Under the pieces are notes generated by a model, which searched no databases, was not told where the DNA came from, and was given only the letters and a program-made list of their open reading frames with translations. Made by a program: the position numbers and the translations under genes. Source: Phycicoccus flavus (GTDB lineage: Bacteria > Actinomycetota > Actinomycetes > Actinomycetales > Dermatophilaceae). Taken from it: a DNA stretch of 64,000 nt. Location: NCBI RefSeq assembly GCF_004025965.2, contig NZ_SAYU02000006.1, forward strand, positions 1-64,000, in the 5' to 3' direction. Shown piece after piece: positions 33,581 through 42,841 of the stretch; the stretch's first letter is position 1, and every line of letters begins with the position of its first letter.

Positions 33581-35299
33581 ATGACGATGGTCCAGGGCAC
33601 GTTCGACGACCTGGGCACCCCCTTGTCGTCGACGACCTTCGTCGTCGTCGACCTCGAGACCACCGGCGGCAGCCCGGCCGAGTGCGGCATCACCGAGATC
33701 GGGGCCGTCAAGGTCCGCGGCGGGGAGGTCCTCGGCGAGTTCCAGACCCTCGTCAACCCCGGGGAGCCCATCCCCGCGTTCATCTCGGTGCTCACCGGCA
33801 TCACCGACGCCATGGTCGCCGACTCCCCCCGCATCGGCACCGCCCTGCCCGCCTTCCTCGAGTTCGCCTCCGGCGCGGTCCTCGTCGCGCACAACGCCCG
33901 CTTCGACGTGTCGTTCCTCAAGGCCGCGGCCGCCCGCACCGAGCGCGAGTGGCCGGGCTTCCCCGTCCTCGACACCGTCCACCTCGCCCGCCAGCTCGTG
34001 AAGCGCGACGAGGTGCCGAACCACCGGCTCGCGTCCCTGGCCACCCTCTTCCGCTCCCGCACCACCCCCGACCACCGGGCGCTGCACGACGCCCGCGCCA
34101 CCGTCGACGTCCTCCACGGGCTCATCGCGCGGGTCGGCAACCTCGGGGTCCACTCCCTCGAGGAGCTGCTCGACTACACCGTCCGGGTCTCCCCCGCCCG
34201 GCGCCGCAAGCGCCACCTCGCCGACGGCCTGCCCGACGCGCCGGGGGTGTACCTGTTCAAGGACGGGCACGGCCGCGTCCTCTACGTCGGCACCTCGGTG
34301 TCCATCCGCACCCGCGTCCGCTCGTACTTCACCGCCTCCGAGCACCGCCGGCGGATGGGCGAGATGGTCCGCCTCGCCGAGTCCGTGAGCCCGGTCGTCT
34401 GCGCGACGACCCTCGAGGCCGAGGTCCGCGAGCTCCGGCTCATCGCCGAGCACAAGCCGCGCTACAACCGGCGCTCGCGCCACCCCGAGAAGGCGCTGTG
34501 GGTCAAGCTCACCGTCGAGCCCTTCCCGCGGCTGTCCGTCGTGCGCGCCGTCGCCGACGACGACGCGCGCTACGTCGGTCCGTTCGGCTCACGGCACGCC
34601 GCCGAGGCCGCCGTCGCCGCGGTCCACGAGGTGCTGCCCCTGCGCCAGTGTGTCGGCCGGCTCTCCCCCACGACCCCGAGGCCGGCCTGCGCCCTCGCCG
34701 AGATGGGCCGGTGCGGCGCCCCGTGCACCGGCGCCCAGAGCGTCGAGGACTACGCCGTCGTCGTCGGGCGCGCGGCGGACCTGCTGTCCGGGGGCACCCG
34801 CGACCTGCTCGACGCCCTCCAGGAGCGGATGGCCACCCTGTCGGCCGTCGAGCGGTTCGAGGACGCCCAGGTCGTCCGCGACCGGCTCGTCGCCCTCGTC
34901 CGCGGCGCCACCCGCAGCCAACGCCTCGACCCCCTCGCCCGCATCCCCGAGCTCGTCGCCGCCCGGCGCTCGGTCACCGGCGGCTGGGAGGTCGTCTGCG
35001 TCCGCCACGGACGGCTCGCCGGCAGCACCAGCTCCCCGCGCGGCGCCGACCCCATGCCCTACATCGAGGCGCTGCGCGCCAGCGCCGAGGTCGTGCCCGC
35101 CTCCCGCGCCCCGGCCACCGCGGCCCACCCCGAGGAGAGCGAGAAGATCCTGCGCTGGCTCGAGGCCCCGGGGGTGCGCGTCGTCGACGTCGACGGGCTG
35201 TGGACCTGCCCGGTCGCGGGCGCGGCCGCCGTCCGCGAGGAGCTCGAGCCGCTGGAGGCCTCCCGCCGCGCCACCGCCGGCTTCGCCGCCACCCGCTGA
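33581..35299 (+). CDS. DEDD 3'-5' exonuclease fused to UvrC-like GIY-YIG endonuclease
   Basis: The 572-residue protein joins two nucleases. Residues about 20-180 form a DnaQ-like DEDDh exonuclease (VVVDLETTG, HNARFDVSFL, HDARATVDVL). Residues about 215-310 form a GIY-YIG domain (PDAPGVYLFKDGHGRVLYVG), followed by a UvrC-like ALAEMGRCGAPCTG stretch and a UvrB-contact-like helix. It lacks the UvrC C-terminal RNase H/HhH part, like Cho. The architecture is known from mycobacterial Rv2191 and suggests repair incision with end trimming. The start is supported by a leaderless -10. Confidence 0.92.
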   Translation: MTMVQGTFDDLGTPLSSTTFVVVDLETTGGSPAECGITEIGAVKVRGGEVLGEFQTLVNPGEPIPAFISVLTGITDAMVADSPRIGTALPAFLEFASGAVLVAHNARFDVSFLKAAAARTEREWPGFPVLDTVHLARQLVKRDEVPNHRLASLATLFRSRTTPDHRALHDARATVDVLHGLIARVGNLGVHSLEELLDYTVRVSPARRRKRHLADGLPDAPGVYLFKDGHGRVLYVGTSVSIRTRVRSYFTASEHRRRMGEMVRLAESVSPVVCATTLEAEVRELRLIAEHKPRYNRRSRHPEKALWVKLTVEPFPRLSVVRAVADDDARYVGPFGSRHAAEAAVAAVHEVLPLRQCVGRLSPTTPRPACALAEMGRCGAPCTGAQSVEDYAVVVGRAADLLSGGTRDLLDALQERMATLSAVERFEDAQVVRDRLVALVRGATRSQRLDPLARIPELVAARRSVTGGWEVVCVRHGRLAGSTSSPRGADPMPYIEALRASAEVVPASRAPATAAHPEESEKILRWLEAPGVRVVDVDGLWTCPVAGAAAVREELEPLEASRRATAGFAATR

Positions 35300-35334
35300 C
35301 CCCGCGGGCCCCTCGCCGGCCGCGGGCCGTGGCG

Positions 35335-35340
35335 TAGCGT
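35335..35340 (+). promoter_or_regulatory. -10 of leaderless dienelactone hydrolase transcript
   Basis: TAGCGT ends seven bases before the ATG at 35348. Confidence 0.6.
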
Positions 35341-35347
35341 CGAGACC

Positions 35348-36115
35348 ATGACCGACCTCGACCTGCTCGCCCTCCCGGTCGCCGGCGGCACCGCCGAGGC
35401 GCACGTCTCGCGCCCGGAGTCCGGGCACGGTCCCGGCGTGCTCCTCTTCACGGACGCCATCGGCCTGCGCCCGCAGATCGCCGCCATGTGCGAGCGGGTC
35501 GCCGGCTGGGGCTACGTCGTCCTCGCCCCCCACGTCTTCCACCGCGAGGGCACCGTCGCCGACCTCGCCCCCACCGCCGACGCCCGCACGCCCGAGGGCC
35601 GCGACGCGGTCATGGCGCAGGCCATGTCGCGGGTCCGCCGCCTCACCACGGACCTGGCCCGGGCCGACATCGCCGAGTACGTCACCGCCCTGCGCGGGCT
35701 CGAGGGCGTCGACGACGGCCCGCTGGGCACGACCGGGTACTGCATGGGCGCCCGGCTCGCCGTCTACGCCGCGGCGGACCACCCCGACGACGTCGCCGCG
35801 TGCGGGGGCTTCCACGGCGGCGGGCTCGTCACGGACGACGCCGACAGCCCGCACCTCGCCCTCGCGAAGGCGCGGGCCGAGCTCGCGTTCGGGCACGCCG
35901 ACGGCGACCGCTCGATGCCGCCGGAGGCCGTGGCCACGCTCGGCGTCGCCATCGCCGAGGCGGGCCTCACCGCCCGCAACGAGGTCTACCCCGACGCCCC
36001 GCACGGCTACACGATGGCCGACACCTCGATGTACCAGGAGCGCGGCGCCGAGCGGCACTACGACGTGCTCCACGACCTGCTCTCCCGCCGGGTCGGCCCC
36101 GGGCGCACTGGCTAG
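35348..36115 (+). CDS. Dienelactone hydrolase family protein
   Basis: The 255-residue alpha/beta hydrolase has the nucleophile elbow GYCMGAR with Cys as in dienelactone hydrolase, a PGVLLFTDAIGLRPQI loop near the N-terminus, and the catalytic His in YPDAPHGYTM. The physiological ester or lactone substrate is unknown. It stands in a plus-strand string of small leaderless genes and is followed nine bases later by the RAM-domain gene, which has its own -10. Confidence 0.9.
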   Translation: MTDLDLLALPVAGGTAEAHVSRPESGHGPGVLLFTDAIGLRPQIAAMCERVAGWGYVVLAPHVFHREGTVADLAPTADARTPEGRDAVMAQAMSRVRRLTTDLARADIAEYVTALRGLEGVDDGPLGTTGYCMGARLAVYAAADHPDDVAACGGFHGGGLVTDDADSPHLALAKARAELAFGHADGDRSMPPEAVATLGVAIAEAGLTARNEVYPDAPHGYTMADTSMYQERGAERHYDVLHDLLSRRVGPGRTG

Positions 36116-36118
36116 GCT
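36113..36118 (+). promoter_or_regulatory. -10 of leaderless RAM-domain transcript
   Basis: TAGGCT overlaps the stop of the hydrolase gene and ends six bases before the GTG at 36125. Confidence 0.55.
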
Positions 36119-36124
36119 GGCGGC

Positions 36125-36406
36125 GTGATCACCGCCATCGTCCTCATCACCGCCGACGTCGACCGGATCCCCGAGGTCGCCCAGGAGATCGCCGACCTCG
36201 ACGGGGTCACCGAGGTCTACTCGGTGGCGGGGGACGCCGACCTCGTCGCGATGGTCCGGGTCCGCCGCCACGAGGCGCTGGCCGACGTCATCGCCGACCG
36301 GCTCAACAAGGTCGAGGGCGTCACCGGGACCAACACCCACATCGCGTTCCGCACCTACTCCTCCCACGACCTGGAGTCGGCGTTCAGCCTCGGCATCGAG
36401 GACTGA
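36125..36406 (+). CDS. Stand-alone Lrp/AsnC ligand-binding (RAM) domain protein
   Basis: The 93-residue protein is a complete RAM domain (TAIVLITADVDRIPEVAQE, then VTEVYSVAGDADLVAMVRV) without the DNA-binding half of Lrp/AsnC regulators. Such proteins form amino-acid-binding rings or modulate partner regulators. The GTG start is set by a leaderless -10. Its convergent neighbour trpD raises the possibility of a link to amino-acid supply, but only by position. Confidence 0.9.
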   Translation: MITAIVLITADVDRIPEVAQEIADLDGVTEVYSVAGDADLVAMVRVRRHEALADVIADRLNKVEGVTGTNTHIAFRTYSSHDLESAFSLGIED

Positions 36407-36495
36407 CCTCCCCGGCGCCCACCGAGGGCGCCGTCGTCGTCCGGGGCCCGGCGGTCCGCCTCCGCCTCGGCCGGCCCCGACCCCTGCGGCCCGCA

Positions 36496-36519
36496 GGACC
36501 CCGGGACCCCGGGACCCCG
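36496..36519. repeat. Three tandem copies of an 8-mer
   Basis: GGACCCCG is repeated three times directly after the trpD stop on the minus strand. The preceding stretch at about 36483-36495 forms a short CTGCGG/CCGCAG hairpin. The pair may act as a weak terminator between convergent genes. Confidence 0.5.
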
Positions 36520-36520
36520 C

Positions 36521-37591
36521 TCAGCCGGCCGCGAGCTCGCGGGTGACGTCCACCCAGCGCTCCAGCAGGGCGGCCGCCGCCCCGTCGTCCAGGGCCGCCT
36601 CGGCCCGCCGCACCCCGTCGCGCAGCGCGGCGACGAGGGACTCGCGGGTGGGCGGTCCCTCCAGGCCCGCGGCCACCGCCAGCGCCATCCCGGCGTTGAG
36701 GACGACGGCGTCGCGCACCGGCCCGGCCTCGCCCGCGAACACCCGGCGGGCCACGTCGGCGTTGAAGGCGGCGTCGGCGCCGCGCAGCGCCTCGACCGGC
36801 GCCTCGGCCAGGCCGGCGTCGCCCGGGGAGACGGTGAGCGTCGTGACCTCGCCGCCCGCGACCCACCACACGGTGGACGTCGTCGCCAGGGTCAGCTCGT
36901 CGAGCCCGTCGTCGCCGCGGAACACCGCCGCCGGGCGTCCCCGCCCCGCGAACACGCCCGCCATGAGCGGGGCGAGGCGCGCGTCGGCGACCCCCACCGC
37001 CGCGTACGTCGGCTGGCCGGGGTTGGTGAGCGGCCCGAGCGCGTTGAAGGCCGTGCCGATGCCGAGCCCGCTGCGCACCGGCGCCGCGTGCCGCATCGAG
37101 GGGTGGAAGGCCGCGGCGAAGCAGAAGGTGATGCCGGCGCGGCCGGCGGCGGCCTGCACCCGGTCGGGCGTGAGGCCGAGGTCGACCCCGAGGGCCTCGA
37201 GGACGTCGGCGGACCCCGACGACGAGGACGCGGCGCGGTTGCCGTGCTTGACGACGGTGAGCCCGGTGGCCGCGACGACGACCGAGGCCATCGTCGAGAT
37301 GTTCACCGAGTGCATGCGGTCGCCGCCGGTGCCGACGATGTCGATGCTCGGGCCGGGCACCTCGATGCGGTGGGCGTGGGCGAGCATGACGTCCGCGAGC
37401 CCGCGCAGCTCGTCGACCGTCTCGCCCTTGGCCCGCAGGGCGACGAGGAAGCCGGCGACCGGCACGGGCGTCGCCTCGCCGCGCATCATCTGGTCCATGG
37501 CCCAGGCCGCCTCCTCGGTCCGCAGGTCCTCACCGCGCAGCAGCGCGGAGATGAGGTCGGGCCAGGTGGGTGCGGCCTCCGGGCTCGGCAC
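36521..37591 (-). CDS. trpD: Anthranilate phosphoribosyltransferase
   Basis: The 356-residue enzyme transfers the phosphoribosyl group of PRPP to anthranilate in tryptophan synthesis. It carries [18 protein letters not shown] (PRPP site), [21 protein letters not shown] and [18 protein letters not shown]. It starts on GTG five bases after the receiver-like gene and so probably shares its transcript. No other trp gene is present, which is normal for actinobacteria, where trpD sits beside ctaE. Confidence 0.95.
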   Translation of the reverse strand: MPSPEAAPTWPDLISALLRGEDLRTEEAAWAMDQMMRGEATPVPVAGFLVALRAKGETVDELRGLADVMLAHAHRIEVPGPSIDIVGTGGDRMHSVNISTMASVVVAATGLTVVKHGNRAASSSSGSADVLEALGVDLGLTPDRVQAAAGRAGITFCFAAAFHPSMRHAAPVRSGLGIGTAFNALGPLTNPGQPTYAAVGVADARLAPLMAGVFAGRGRPAAVFRGDDGLDELTLATTSTVWWVAGGEVTTLTVSPGDAGLAEAPVEALRGADAAFNADVARRVFAGEAGPVRDAVVLNAGMALAVAAGLEGPPTRESLVAALRDGVRRAEAALDDGAAAALLERWVDVTRELAAG

Positions 37592-37596
37592 GGCGC

Positions 37597-38046
37597 TCAG
37601 CCGCCGGCGACCCGCTCGCGGGCGAGGCGGGAGACCGCCTCGGCCACCGCGATCGGGTCCAGCGGGTGCGGGACGGCGTCGTCCGCGAGCGACCAGCCCG
37701 CGAGCCACGCGTCCTGTGGGCGCCCGGTGAGCACGAGGATCGGCGGGCAGCGGAAGATCTCGTTCTTCAGCTGGCGGCACAGTCCGAGCCCCCCGACCGG
37801 CGCGGCCTCGCCGTCGAGCACGACGACGTCGACGCCGCCCGCGTCCATCGCCTCGATGACGGCCTCCGCGGTGGCGCACTCGTGCCACCCGCTGATCTCG
37901 ACGTCCCGGTCCGGGCGACGCCCGGCGGCGGCGCGCACGGCGTCACGGGTCGTGATGTCGTCGCTGTAGAGCAGGACGCGGACCCGGTGGACGCCGTCGG
38001 TCGCGGAGGTGGCGGAGGCGCCCGCTGCGGCGTGGGTGTCGCTCAT
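37597..38046 (-). CDS. Atypical stand-alone receiver-like protein
   Basis: The 149-residue protein resembles a response-regulator receiver: strand one with an acidic pair ([11 protein letters not shown]), a candidate phospho-acceptor Asp78 in [13 protein letters not shown], and Thr107 in ILVLTGR. However, the invariant lysine is replaced (PHPLDP, His127), and no output domain follows, so phosphorylation signalling may be altered. A TACGAT -10 seven bases before the second Met selects MSDTHAA as the start over an upstream ATG. It is coupled to trpD. Confidence 0.8.
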   Translation of the reverse strand: MSDTHAAAGASATSATDGVHRVRVLLYSDDITTRDAVRAAAGRRPDRDVEISGWHECATAEAVIEAMDAGGVDVVVLDGEAAPVGGLGLCRQLKNEIFRCPPILVLTGRPQDAWLAGWSLADDAVPHPLDPIAVAEAVSRLARERVAGG

Positions 38047-38053
38047 GACGTGC

Positions 38054-38059
38054 ATCGTA
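38054..38059 (-). promoter_or_regulatory. -10 of leaderless receiver-trpD transcript
   Basis: The minus-strand TACGAT ends seven bases before the ATG at 38046 and overlaps the alternative ATG at 38055, which it therefore excludes. Confidence 0.55.
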
Positions 38060-38181
38060 GCGAGGGCGCTCCGGCGCCCCCGACCTGGCGGGCGGCGGCC
38101 CGACCGGCACGCGGCCGGGCGGGCCGCACGACGTGTCGAGGGTTACGGGGGGTCGCCTCGGCAAGCCCGGGGGTGAGTCGG

Positions 38182-38187
38182 CATAAT
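38182..38187 (+). promoter_or_regulatory. -10 of respiratory ctaE-qcrCAB operon
   Basis: CATAAT, one base from the TATAAT consensus, ends six bases before the ctaE GTG, so the first message end is probably the start codon. Confidence 0.5.
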
Positions 38188-38193
38188 GCGTGC

Positions 38194-38883
38194 GTGGCGT
38201 CTACAACGGCAGCATCGCTCAAGCACACCGGGCCGGTCCCCTCGATCGCCGGCTCCGGCCCCGCGACGCGCCCCAACATGGTCGCCGTCGGGACGATGGT
38301 GTGGCTGTCCAGCGAGCTGATGTTCTTCGCCGCGCTCTTCGCCTTCTTCTTCACCCTGCGGGGCAACCTGCCCGAGATCTGGCGGGACAGCGTCGCGGGC
38401 CTCGACGTCCCCTACGCCGCCGTCAACACCCTGATCCTCGTCATCTCCTCGGTGTGGTGCCAGCTCGGGGTGTGGCAGGCCGAGCGCGGCGTCGCCGCCC
38501 GCCCCGCCGGGACCCCTCTGTACCGCAGCCCGTACAAGAACTGGGGCATGCGCGAGTGGTACGTGCTCACCTACATCTTCGGGGCGGTCTTCGTCTCCGG
38601 GCAGGTGCTCGAGTACGCGAACCTCGTCACCGAGGGCGTGACGCTCTCCTCCGACCCCTTCGGCTCGATCTTCTACCTGGCCACCGGCTTCCACGGCCTC
38701 CACGTCACCGGCGGCCTCATCGCGTTCCTCCTCATGATCGGGCGCACCTTCACGACCCGCCGCTACAGCCACGCCCAGGCCACCGGCGCCGTCGTGACCT
38801 CCTACTACTGGCACTTCGTCGACGTCGTGTGGATCGCCCTCTTCGCGATGATCTACCTCCTCCCCGCGCCCGGCGTGGGCTGA
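38194..38883 (+). CDS. ctaE: Cytochrome c oxidase subunit III
   Basis: The 229-residue protein has the five-helix form of actinobacterial aa3 oxidase subunit III. Recognisable stretches are [20 protein letters not shown], the [17 protein letters not shown] helix and a final [15 protein letters not shown]. It stabilises the oxidase and its proton uptake path. It starts the forward block ctaE-qcrC-qcrA-qcrB of the bc1-aa3 supercomplex. Confidence 0.95.
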   Translation: MASTTAASLKHTGPVPSIAGSGPATRPNMVAVGTMVWLSSELMFFAALFAFFFTLRGNLPEIWRDSVAGLDVPYAAVNTLILVISSVWCQLGVWQAERGVAARPAGTPLYRSPYKNWGMREWYVLTYIFGAVFVSGQVLEYANLVTEGVTLSSDPFGSIFYLATGFHGLHVTGGLIAFLLMIGRTFTTRRYSHAQATGAVVTSYYWHFVDVVWIALFAMIYLLPAPGVG

Positions 38884-38921
38884 CCCCCGACCGCAGCAGA
38901 CGAGAAGGAAGCGCCCCCGTC

Positions 38922-39734
38922 GTGAACGCACTGGCAGCCCGCCGCCGACACCCGGCCGCGATCGCCGTCCTCCTCATGCTCGGCCTGTTCCTCACCGGGG
39001 CCGCGTACGCCGCCGTGGCCCCCGAGCCCGCCGACGCCACGACCCGGGCCCTGCCCGCCCAGTCCGTCGAGGAGGGCAAGGCCCTCTTCCGCGCCAACTG
39101 CGCCTCCTGCCACGGCCTCAACGCCGAGGGACGCGCCACCGGCCAGGGCGACAAGATCGCTGGCCCGCCGCTGGCCGGGGTCGGCGCCGCCGCCGTCGAC
39201 TTCCAGGTCGGCACGGGCCGCATGCCGATGACCCAGCCCGGCGTCCAGGCCGCGGCCTCGGACGAGGTGCAGTTCACCCCGGAGCAGATCGACCACCTCG
39301 GGGCGTACATCGCCTCCCTGGCCCCCGGACCGGCCGTGCCCAGCGAGGAGGCGGTCGACCCGACGCAGGGCGACCCCGCCCTCGGCGGCGAGATCTTCCG
39401 CGTCAACTGCGCGATGTGCCACAACTTCGCCGGCTCCGGCGGCGCCCTGACCCGCGGCAAGTACGCGCCGTCGCTCAAGGGCGTCACCCCGACGCACATC
39501 TACGAGGCGATGCAGACCGGCCCGCAGAGCATGCCGGTCTTCAACGACTCCAACATCACCCCCGAGAACAAGCGCGACGTCATCGCCTTCCTCACGACCA
39601 TCGACGAGCAGGAGAACCCCGGCGGCATGACGCTCGGGTCGCTCGGCCCGGTCACCGAGGGCCTCTTCGCCTGGGTCTTCGGCCTCGGCATCCTCGTCGG
39701 CTGCGCCGTCTGGCTCGGCTCCAAGGCCGCCTGA
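38922..39734 (+). CDS. qcrC: Diheme cytochrome c subunit of the bc1 complex
   Basis: This 270-residue membrane-anchored cytochrome has an N-terminal anchor helix, two c-type haem sites (CASCH and CAMCH with distal Met segments) and a C-terminal helix (FGLGILVGCAVWLGSKAA). The two haems pass electrons directly to the oxidase, replacing soluble cytochrome c, as known for actinobacterial supercomplexes. The GTG follows GAGAAGGAAG. It is 38 bases behind ctaE and co-transcribed with it. Confidence 0.95.
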   Translation: MNALAARRRHPAAIAVLLMLGLFLTGAAYAAVAPEPADATTRALPAQSVEEGKALFRANCASCHGLNAEGRATGQGDKIAGPPLAGVGAAAVDFQVGTGRMPMTQPGVQAAASDEVQFTPEQIDHLGAYIASLAPGPAVPSEEAVDPTQGDPALGGEIFRVNCAMCHNFAGSGGALTRGKYAPSLKGVTPTHIYEAMQTGPQSMPVFNDSNITPENKRDVIAFLTTIDEQENPGGMTLGSLGPVTEGLFAWVFGLGILVGCAVWLGSKAA

Positions 39735-39783
39735 CCCGCGTGAGCCCCCGTACGCCCGTCCCCCACGAGAGAGTCCGGACCCG

Positions 39784-40932
39784 ATGAACGAGCAGGACCA
39801 CGAGACCACCGGCACGGAGGTGGCCCGTCAGGACGGCCACGGCGGTGCCGTGCGCCTCGACGAGGGTCACGTCGTCGGGGCCGGCGGCGTGCCCGAGCGG
39901 TTCGCCAACCCCGGCCTGCCCGCGCACATCCCGCGGATGGCCGACCTCGACGAGGCCGCCGCCAAGCGGGCCGAGAAGCAGGTCGCCACCCTCTTCGGCA
40001 TCTCGATGCTCGCGACACTCGCCTTCCTCGTCCTCTACTTCGTCATCGACGTCAACCAGACGGTCTTCATCCCCGGTGTCGGGGTGACGAGCGCGTCCAA
40101 CGCCGCGCTCGGGGTCACCCTCGCCCTCTCGCTGCTCGGCATCGGCCTGGGCGCCGTCCACTGGGCCAAGACGCTCATGCCCGACGAGGAGGTCGTCGAG
40201 GACCGCCACCCGATGCGCGCCGGGGACGCCGAGCGGGCCGAGGCCGTCCGGGTCATGACCCAGGAGGGTGGCAAGTCGCAGATCGGGCGCCGCCCGCTCA
40301 TCAAGTACACCCTCGGCGGGGCGATGGGCCTGTTCGCCCTGCCCATCGTCCTCCAGGTCGCGGGATCGCTCGGCGAGATGCCCCGCAAGAGCCTCTCCCT
40401 CACCTGGTGGAACGGCGGCCCGTCGGGCCCGGGCGAGATCCCCACGTTCCGTCCGCTGCGGCTCATGAAGGACCCCGAGAACCTGCCCATCAAGGCGTCC
40501 GACGTGACCATCGGCTCGGTGTTCCACGTCATGCCGCAGGGCCTGCTGCCGGACCCGGTGACCCACGAGGGCGGGGCCGAGCACCTCCTCGAGGAGAAGG
40601 CCAAGGCCGCCGTCCTCCTCATGCGGCTGGACCCGGAGCAGATCAAGAGCCAGAAGGAGCGCGACTGGGGCTACCAGGGGATCGTCGCCTACTCGAAGAT
40701 CTGCACCCACGTCGGCTGCCCCGTCGGCCTCTACGAGCAGCAGACCCACCACCTGCTGTGCCCGTGCCACCAGTCAACGTTCGACGTCACGCAGGACTGC
40801 AAGGTCATCTTCGGTCCCGCCAAGCGTCCGCTGCCACAATTGAAGATCACCGTCGATGACGAGGGGTACCTCGTCTCGGCCCAGCCGTTCGACGAAGCGG
40901 TCGGGCCCAGCTTCTGGGAGCGGAACTCATGA
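39784..40932 (+). CDS. qcrA: Rieske iron-sulfur subunit of the bc1 complex
   Basis: The 382-residue protein has three N-terminal membrane helices, the actinobacterial pattern. A Rieske domain follows, with box I CTHVGC (ligands Cys307 and His309) and box II CPCHQS (ligands Cys326 and His329); Cys312 and Cys328 should form the disulfide. A long insertion (about 220-290) precedes the cluster. Its stop overlaps the qcrB start in ATGA, so subunits are translated together. Confidence 0.96.
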   Translation: MNEQDHETTGTEVARQDGHGGAVRLDEGHVVGAGGVPERFANPGLPAHIPRMADLDEAAAKRAEKQVATLFGISMLATLAFLVLYFVIDVNQTVFIPGVGVTSASNAALGVTLALSLLGIGLGAVHWAKTLMPDEEVVEDRHPMRAGDAERAEAVRVMTQEGGKSQIGRRPLIKYTLGGAMGLFALPIVLQVAGSLGEMPRKSLSLTWWNGGPSGPGEIPTFRPLRLMKDPENLPIKASDVTIGSVFHVMPQGLLPDPVTHEGGAEHLLEEKAKAAVLLMRLDPEQIKSQKERDWGYQGIVAYSKICTHVGCPVGLYEQQTHHLLCPCHQSTFDVTQDCKVIFGPAKRPLPQLKITVDDEGYLVSAQPFDEAVGPSFWERNS

Positions 40933-42686
40933 CGACCACGTCGACACCACGTCCGGCCGATGCGCTGCGCGACGGCGACTCCGCCTACCAGGCGCCCCCG
41001 AGCGCCGCCGCCCGCAAGGTCGGCGGCCTCGCCGGCTGGGTCGACGACCGGACCGGCGCGGCCAAGCCCGTCGGCTACCTCATGAAGAAGGTCTTCCCGG
41101 ACCACTGGTCCTTCATGCTCGGCGAGATCGCGATGTACTCGATGATCATCTGCCTGATCACCGGGACCTTCCTCACCTTCTGGTACGTCCCCAGCGCGGG
41201 GCTCACCGTGTACGACGGCTCGTACGTCCCGCTGCGCGGGGTGGAGATGTCCGAGGCCTACGCCTCGACGCTGCACATCAGCTTCGACATCAAGGGCGGT
41301 CTCATGATCCGCCAGATCCACCACTGGGCCGCGCTGATGTTCACCGTGGCCGTCGTCGTCCACATGTTCCGGGTGTTCTTCACCGGCGCCTTCCGCAAGC
41401 CCCGCGAGATCAACTGGGTCATCGGCTCGGTGCTCGCGCTGCTGTCGATCATCGAGGGCTTCGCCGGCTACTCCCTCCCCGACGACCTGCTCTCCGGCAC
41501 CGGCATCCGCGCCATGGCCGGCTTCGTCCAGACCGCCCCGGTCATCGGGTCCTACCTCGTGTACGGCATCTTCGGCGGGCCCTTCCCCGGCGAGATGATC
41601 ATCCCGCGGCTGTACTCGGTGCACATCCTCCTGCTGCCCGCCATTCTCGTCGGGCTCTTCACCGTCCACATCGCCCTCGTCGCGCTGCAGAAGCACACCC
41701 AGTTCCCCGGCCCCGGCCGCACGAACGACAACGTCGTCGGCTACCCGGTGATGCCGGTGTACGCGGCCAAGGCCGGTGGCTTCTTCTTCATCGTGTTCGG
41801 CGTCCTCGCCCTCATCTCGGCCCTCGTGCAGATCAACCCGATCTGGGGCTACGGGCCCTACGACCCCTCGCCGGTGACGGCCGGGTCCCAGCCGGACTGG
41901 TACATGGGCTTCGCCGACGGCGCGCTGCGGCTGCTGCCCGGGTGGCTGGAGTTCAACCTCTGGGGTGAGTACACGCTGTCGCTGAACATCGCGCTCGGCG
42001 CCCTCGTCCTGCTGCCGCTGGTCTACATCGTGCTCGGGGCCTACCCGTTCGTCGAGCGGTTCGTCACCAAGGACGAGCGCGAGCACCACCTGCTGGACCG
42101 CCCGCGCAACAACCCGGTGCGCACCGGCATCGGCATGGCCGGCATCACCGCCTACACGGTGTTCATGTTCGCGGCCGGCAACGACATCATGGCCATCAAG
42201 CTCGGGCTGTCGATCAACGACATCACGTGGTTCTTCCGGATCGGGCTGTTCGTCCTGCCGCCCATCGTCTTCTGGGTGACCAAGCGGACCTGTCTGGCCC
42301 TGCAGCGACGCGACCGCGAGCAGGTCCTCCACGGACGCGAGTCCGGGACGATCATCCGCACCCCCGACGGCCGCTTCTTCGAGCGGCACGAGGCGGAGCT
42401 GCCCGAGGACCAGTGGATCCTCGTCCAGCACGAGGCCGTGCGGCCCTTCGAGATCGCGGCCACCGCCGACGAGCACGGTGTCGCCCGCCCGGCGGCCCGC
42501 TCCGACCGGGTCCGCAGCGCGATGTCGCGGTTCTACTTCGCCGACGCCGTCAACCCGGTGACGCCCGCCGAGCTCGCCGCGGCCCACCACCACGGCCACG
42601 AGGCCGAGGCCATCGAGGGTCCGACGCCCGCCGGCGAGATCGAGTCCTCCTCGCGCGACGACGCGCTGGCGCGCCGCCTGGAGTGA
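40929..42686 (+). CDS. qcrB: Cytochrome b subunit of the bc1 complex
   Basis: This 585-residue cytochrome b carries the haem-ligand histidines in helices around HISFDIKGG...HHWAALMFTVAVVVHMFR and SVHILLLPAILVGLFTVHIAL. It also has the quinol-site PDW sequence in QPDWYMGFADG. The C-terminal cytoplasmic extension of about 100 residues is typical of actinobacteria. It ends the forward operon; a strong hairpin follows at 42705-42746. Confidence 0.96.
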   Translation: MTTTSTPRPADALRDGDSAYQAPPSAAARKVGGLAGWVDDRTGAAKPVGYLMKKVFPDHWSFMLGEIAMYSMIICLITGTFLTFWYVPSAGLTVYDGSYVPLRGVEMSEAYASTLHISFDIKGGLMIRQIHHWAALMFTVAVVVHMFRVFFTGAFRKPREINWVIGSVLALLSIIEGFAGYSLPDDLLSGTGIRAMAGFVQTAPVIGSYLVYGIFGGPFPGEMIIPRLYSVHILLLPAILVGLFTVHIALVALQKHTQFPGPGRTNDNVVGYPVMPVYAAKAGGFFFIVFGVLALISALVQINPIWGYGPYDPSPVTAGSQPDWYMGFADGALRLLPGWLEFNLWGEYTLSLNIALGALVLLPLVYIVLGAYPFVERFVTKDEREHHLLDRPRNNPVRTGIGMAGITAYTVFMFAAGNDIMAIKLGLSINDITWFFRIGLFVLPPIVFWVTKRTCLALQRRDREQVLHGRESGTIIRTPDGRFFERHEAELPEDQWILVQHEAVRPFEIAATADEHGVARPAARSDRVRSAMSRFYFADAVNPVTPAELAAAHHHGHEAEAIEGPTPAGEIESSSRDDALARRLE

Positions 42687-42704
42687 CCCGGCCGGACCGG
42701 AGCA

Positions 42705-42746
42705 CGACGAGGGGCCGCATCCCGACCGGGGTGCGGCCCCTCGTCG
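42705..42746 (+). terminator. Strong hairpin after qcrB
   Basis: A perfect 15-bp stem (CGACGAGGGGCCGCA with its complement, arms 42705-42719 and 42732-42746) encloses 12 bases. No T-tract follows, so it would be a tail-less terminator of the type common in GC-rich actinobacteria. Confidence 0.75.
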
Positions 42747-42829
42747 TCCGGCGGGACACCCGTCGTCCCCGGACCGGGGCCCGGCGGGTGTCCCGCGCAG
42801 GTCGCGGGCCGACCGCGGGCCGTGCTGCC

Positions 42830-42835
42830 TAGGGT
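42830..42835 (+). promoter_or_regulatory. -10 of leaderless serine hydrolase transcript
   Basis: TAGGGT ends six bases before the GTG at 42842. Confidence 0.6.
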
Positions 42836-42841
42836 GGACCC

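Noticed and set aside
36496-36519. Tandem 8-mers as a CRISPR or variable repeat
   Set aside because: Three contiguous copies with no spacers are far too short; more likely a low-complexity end of trpD.
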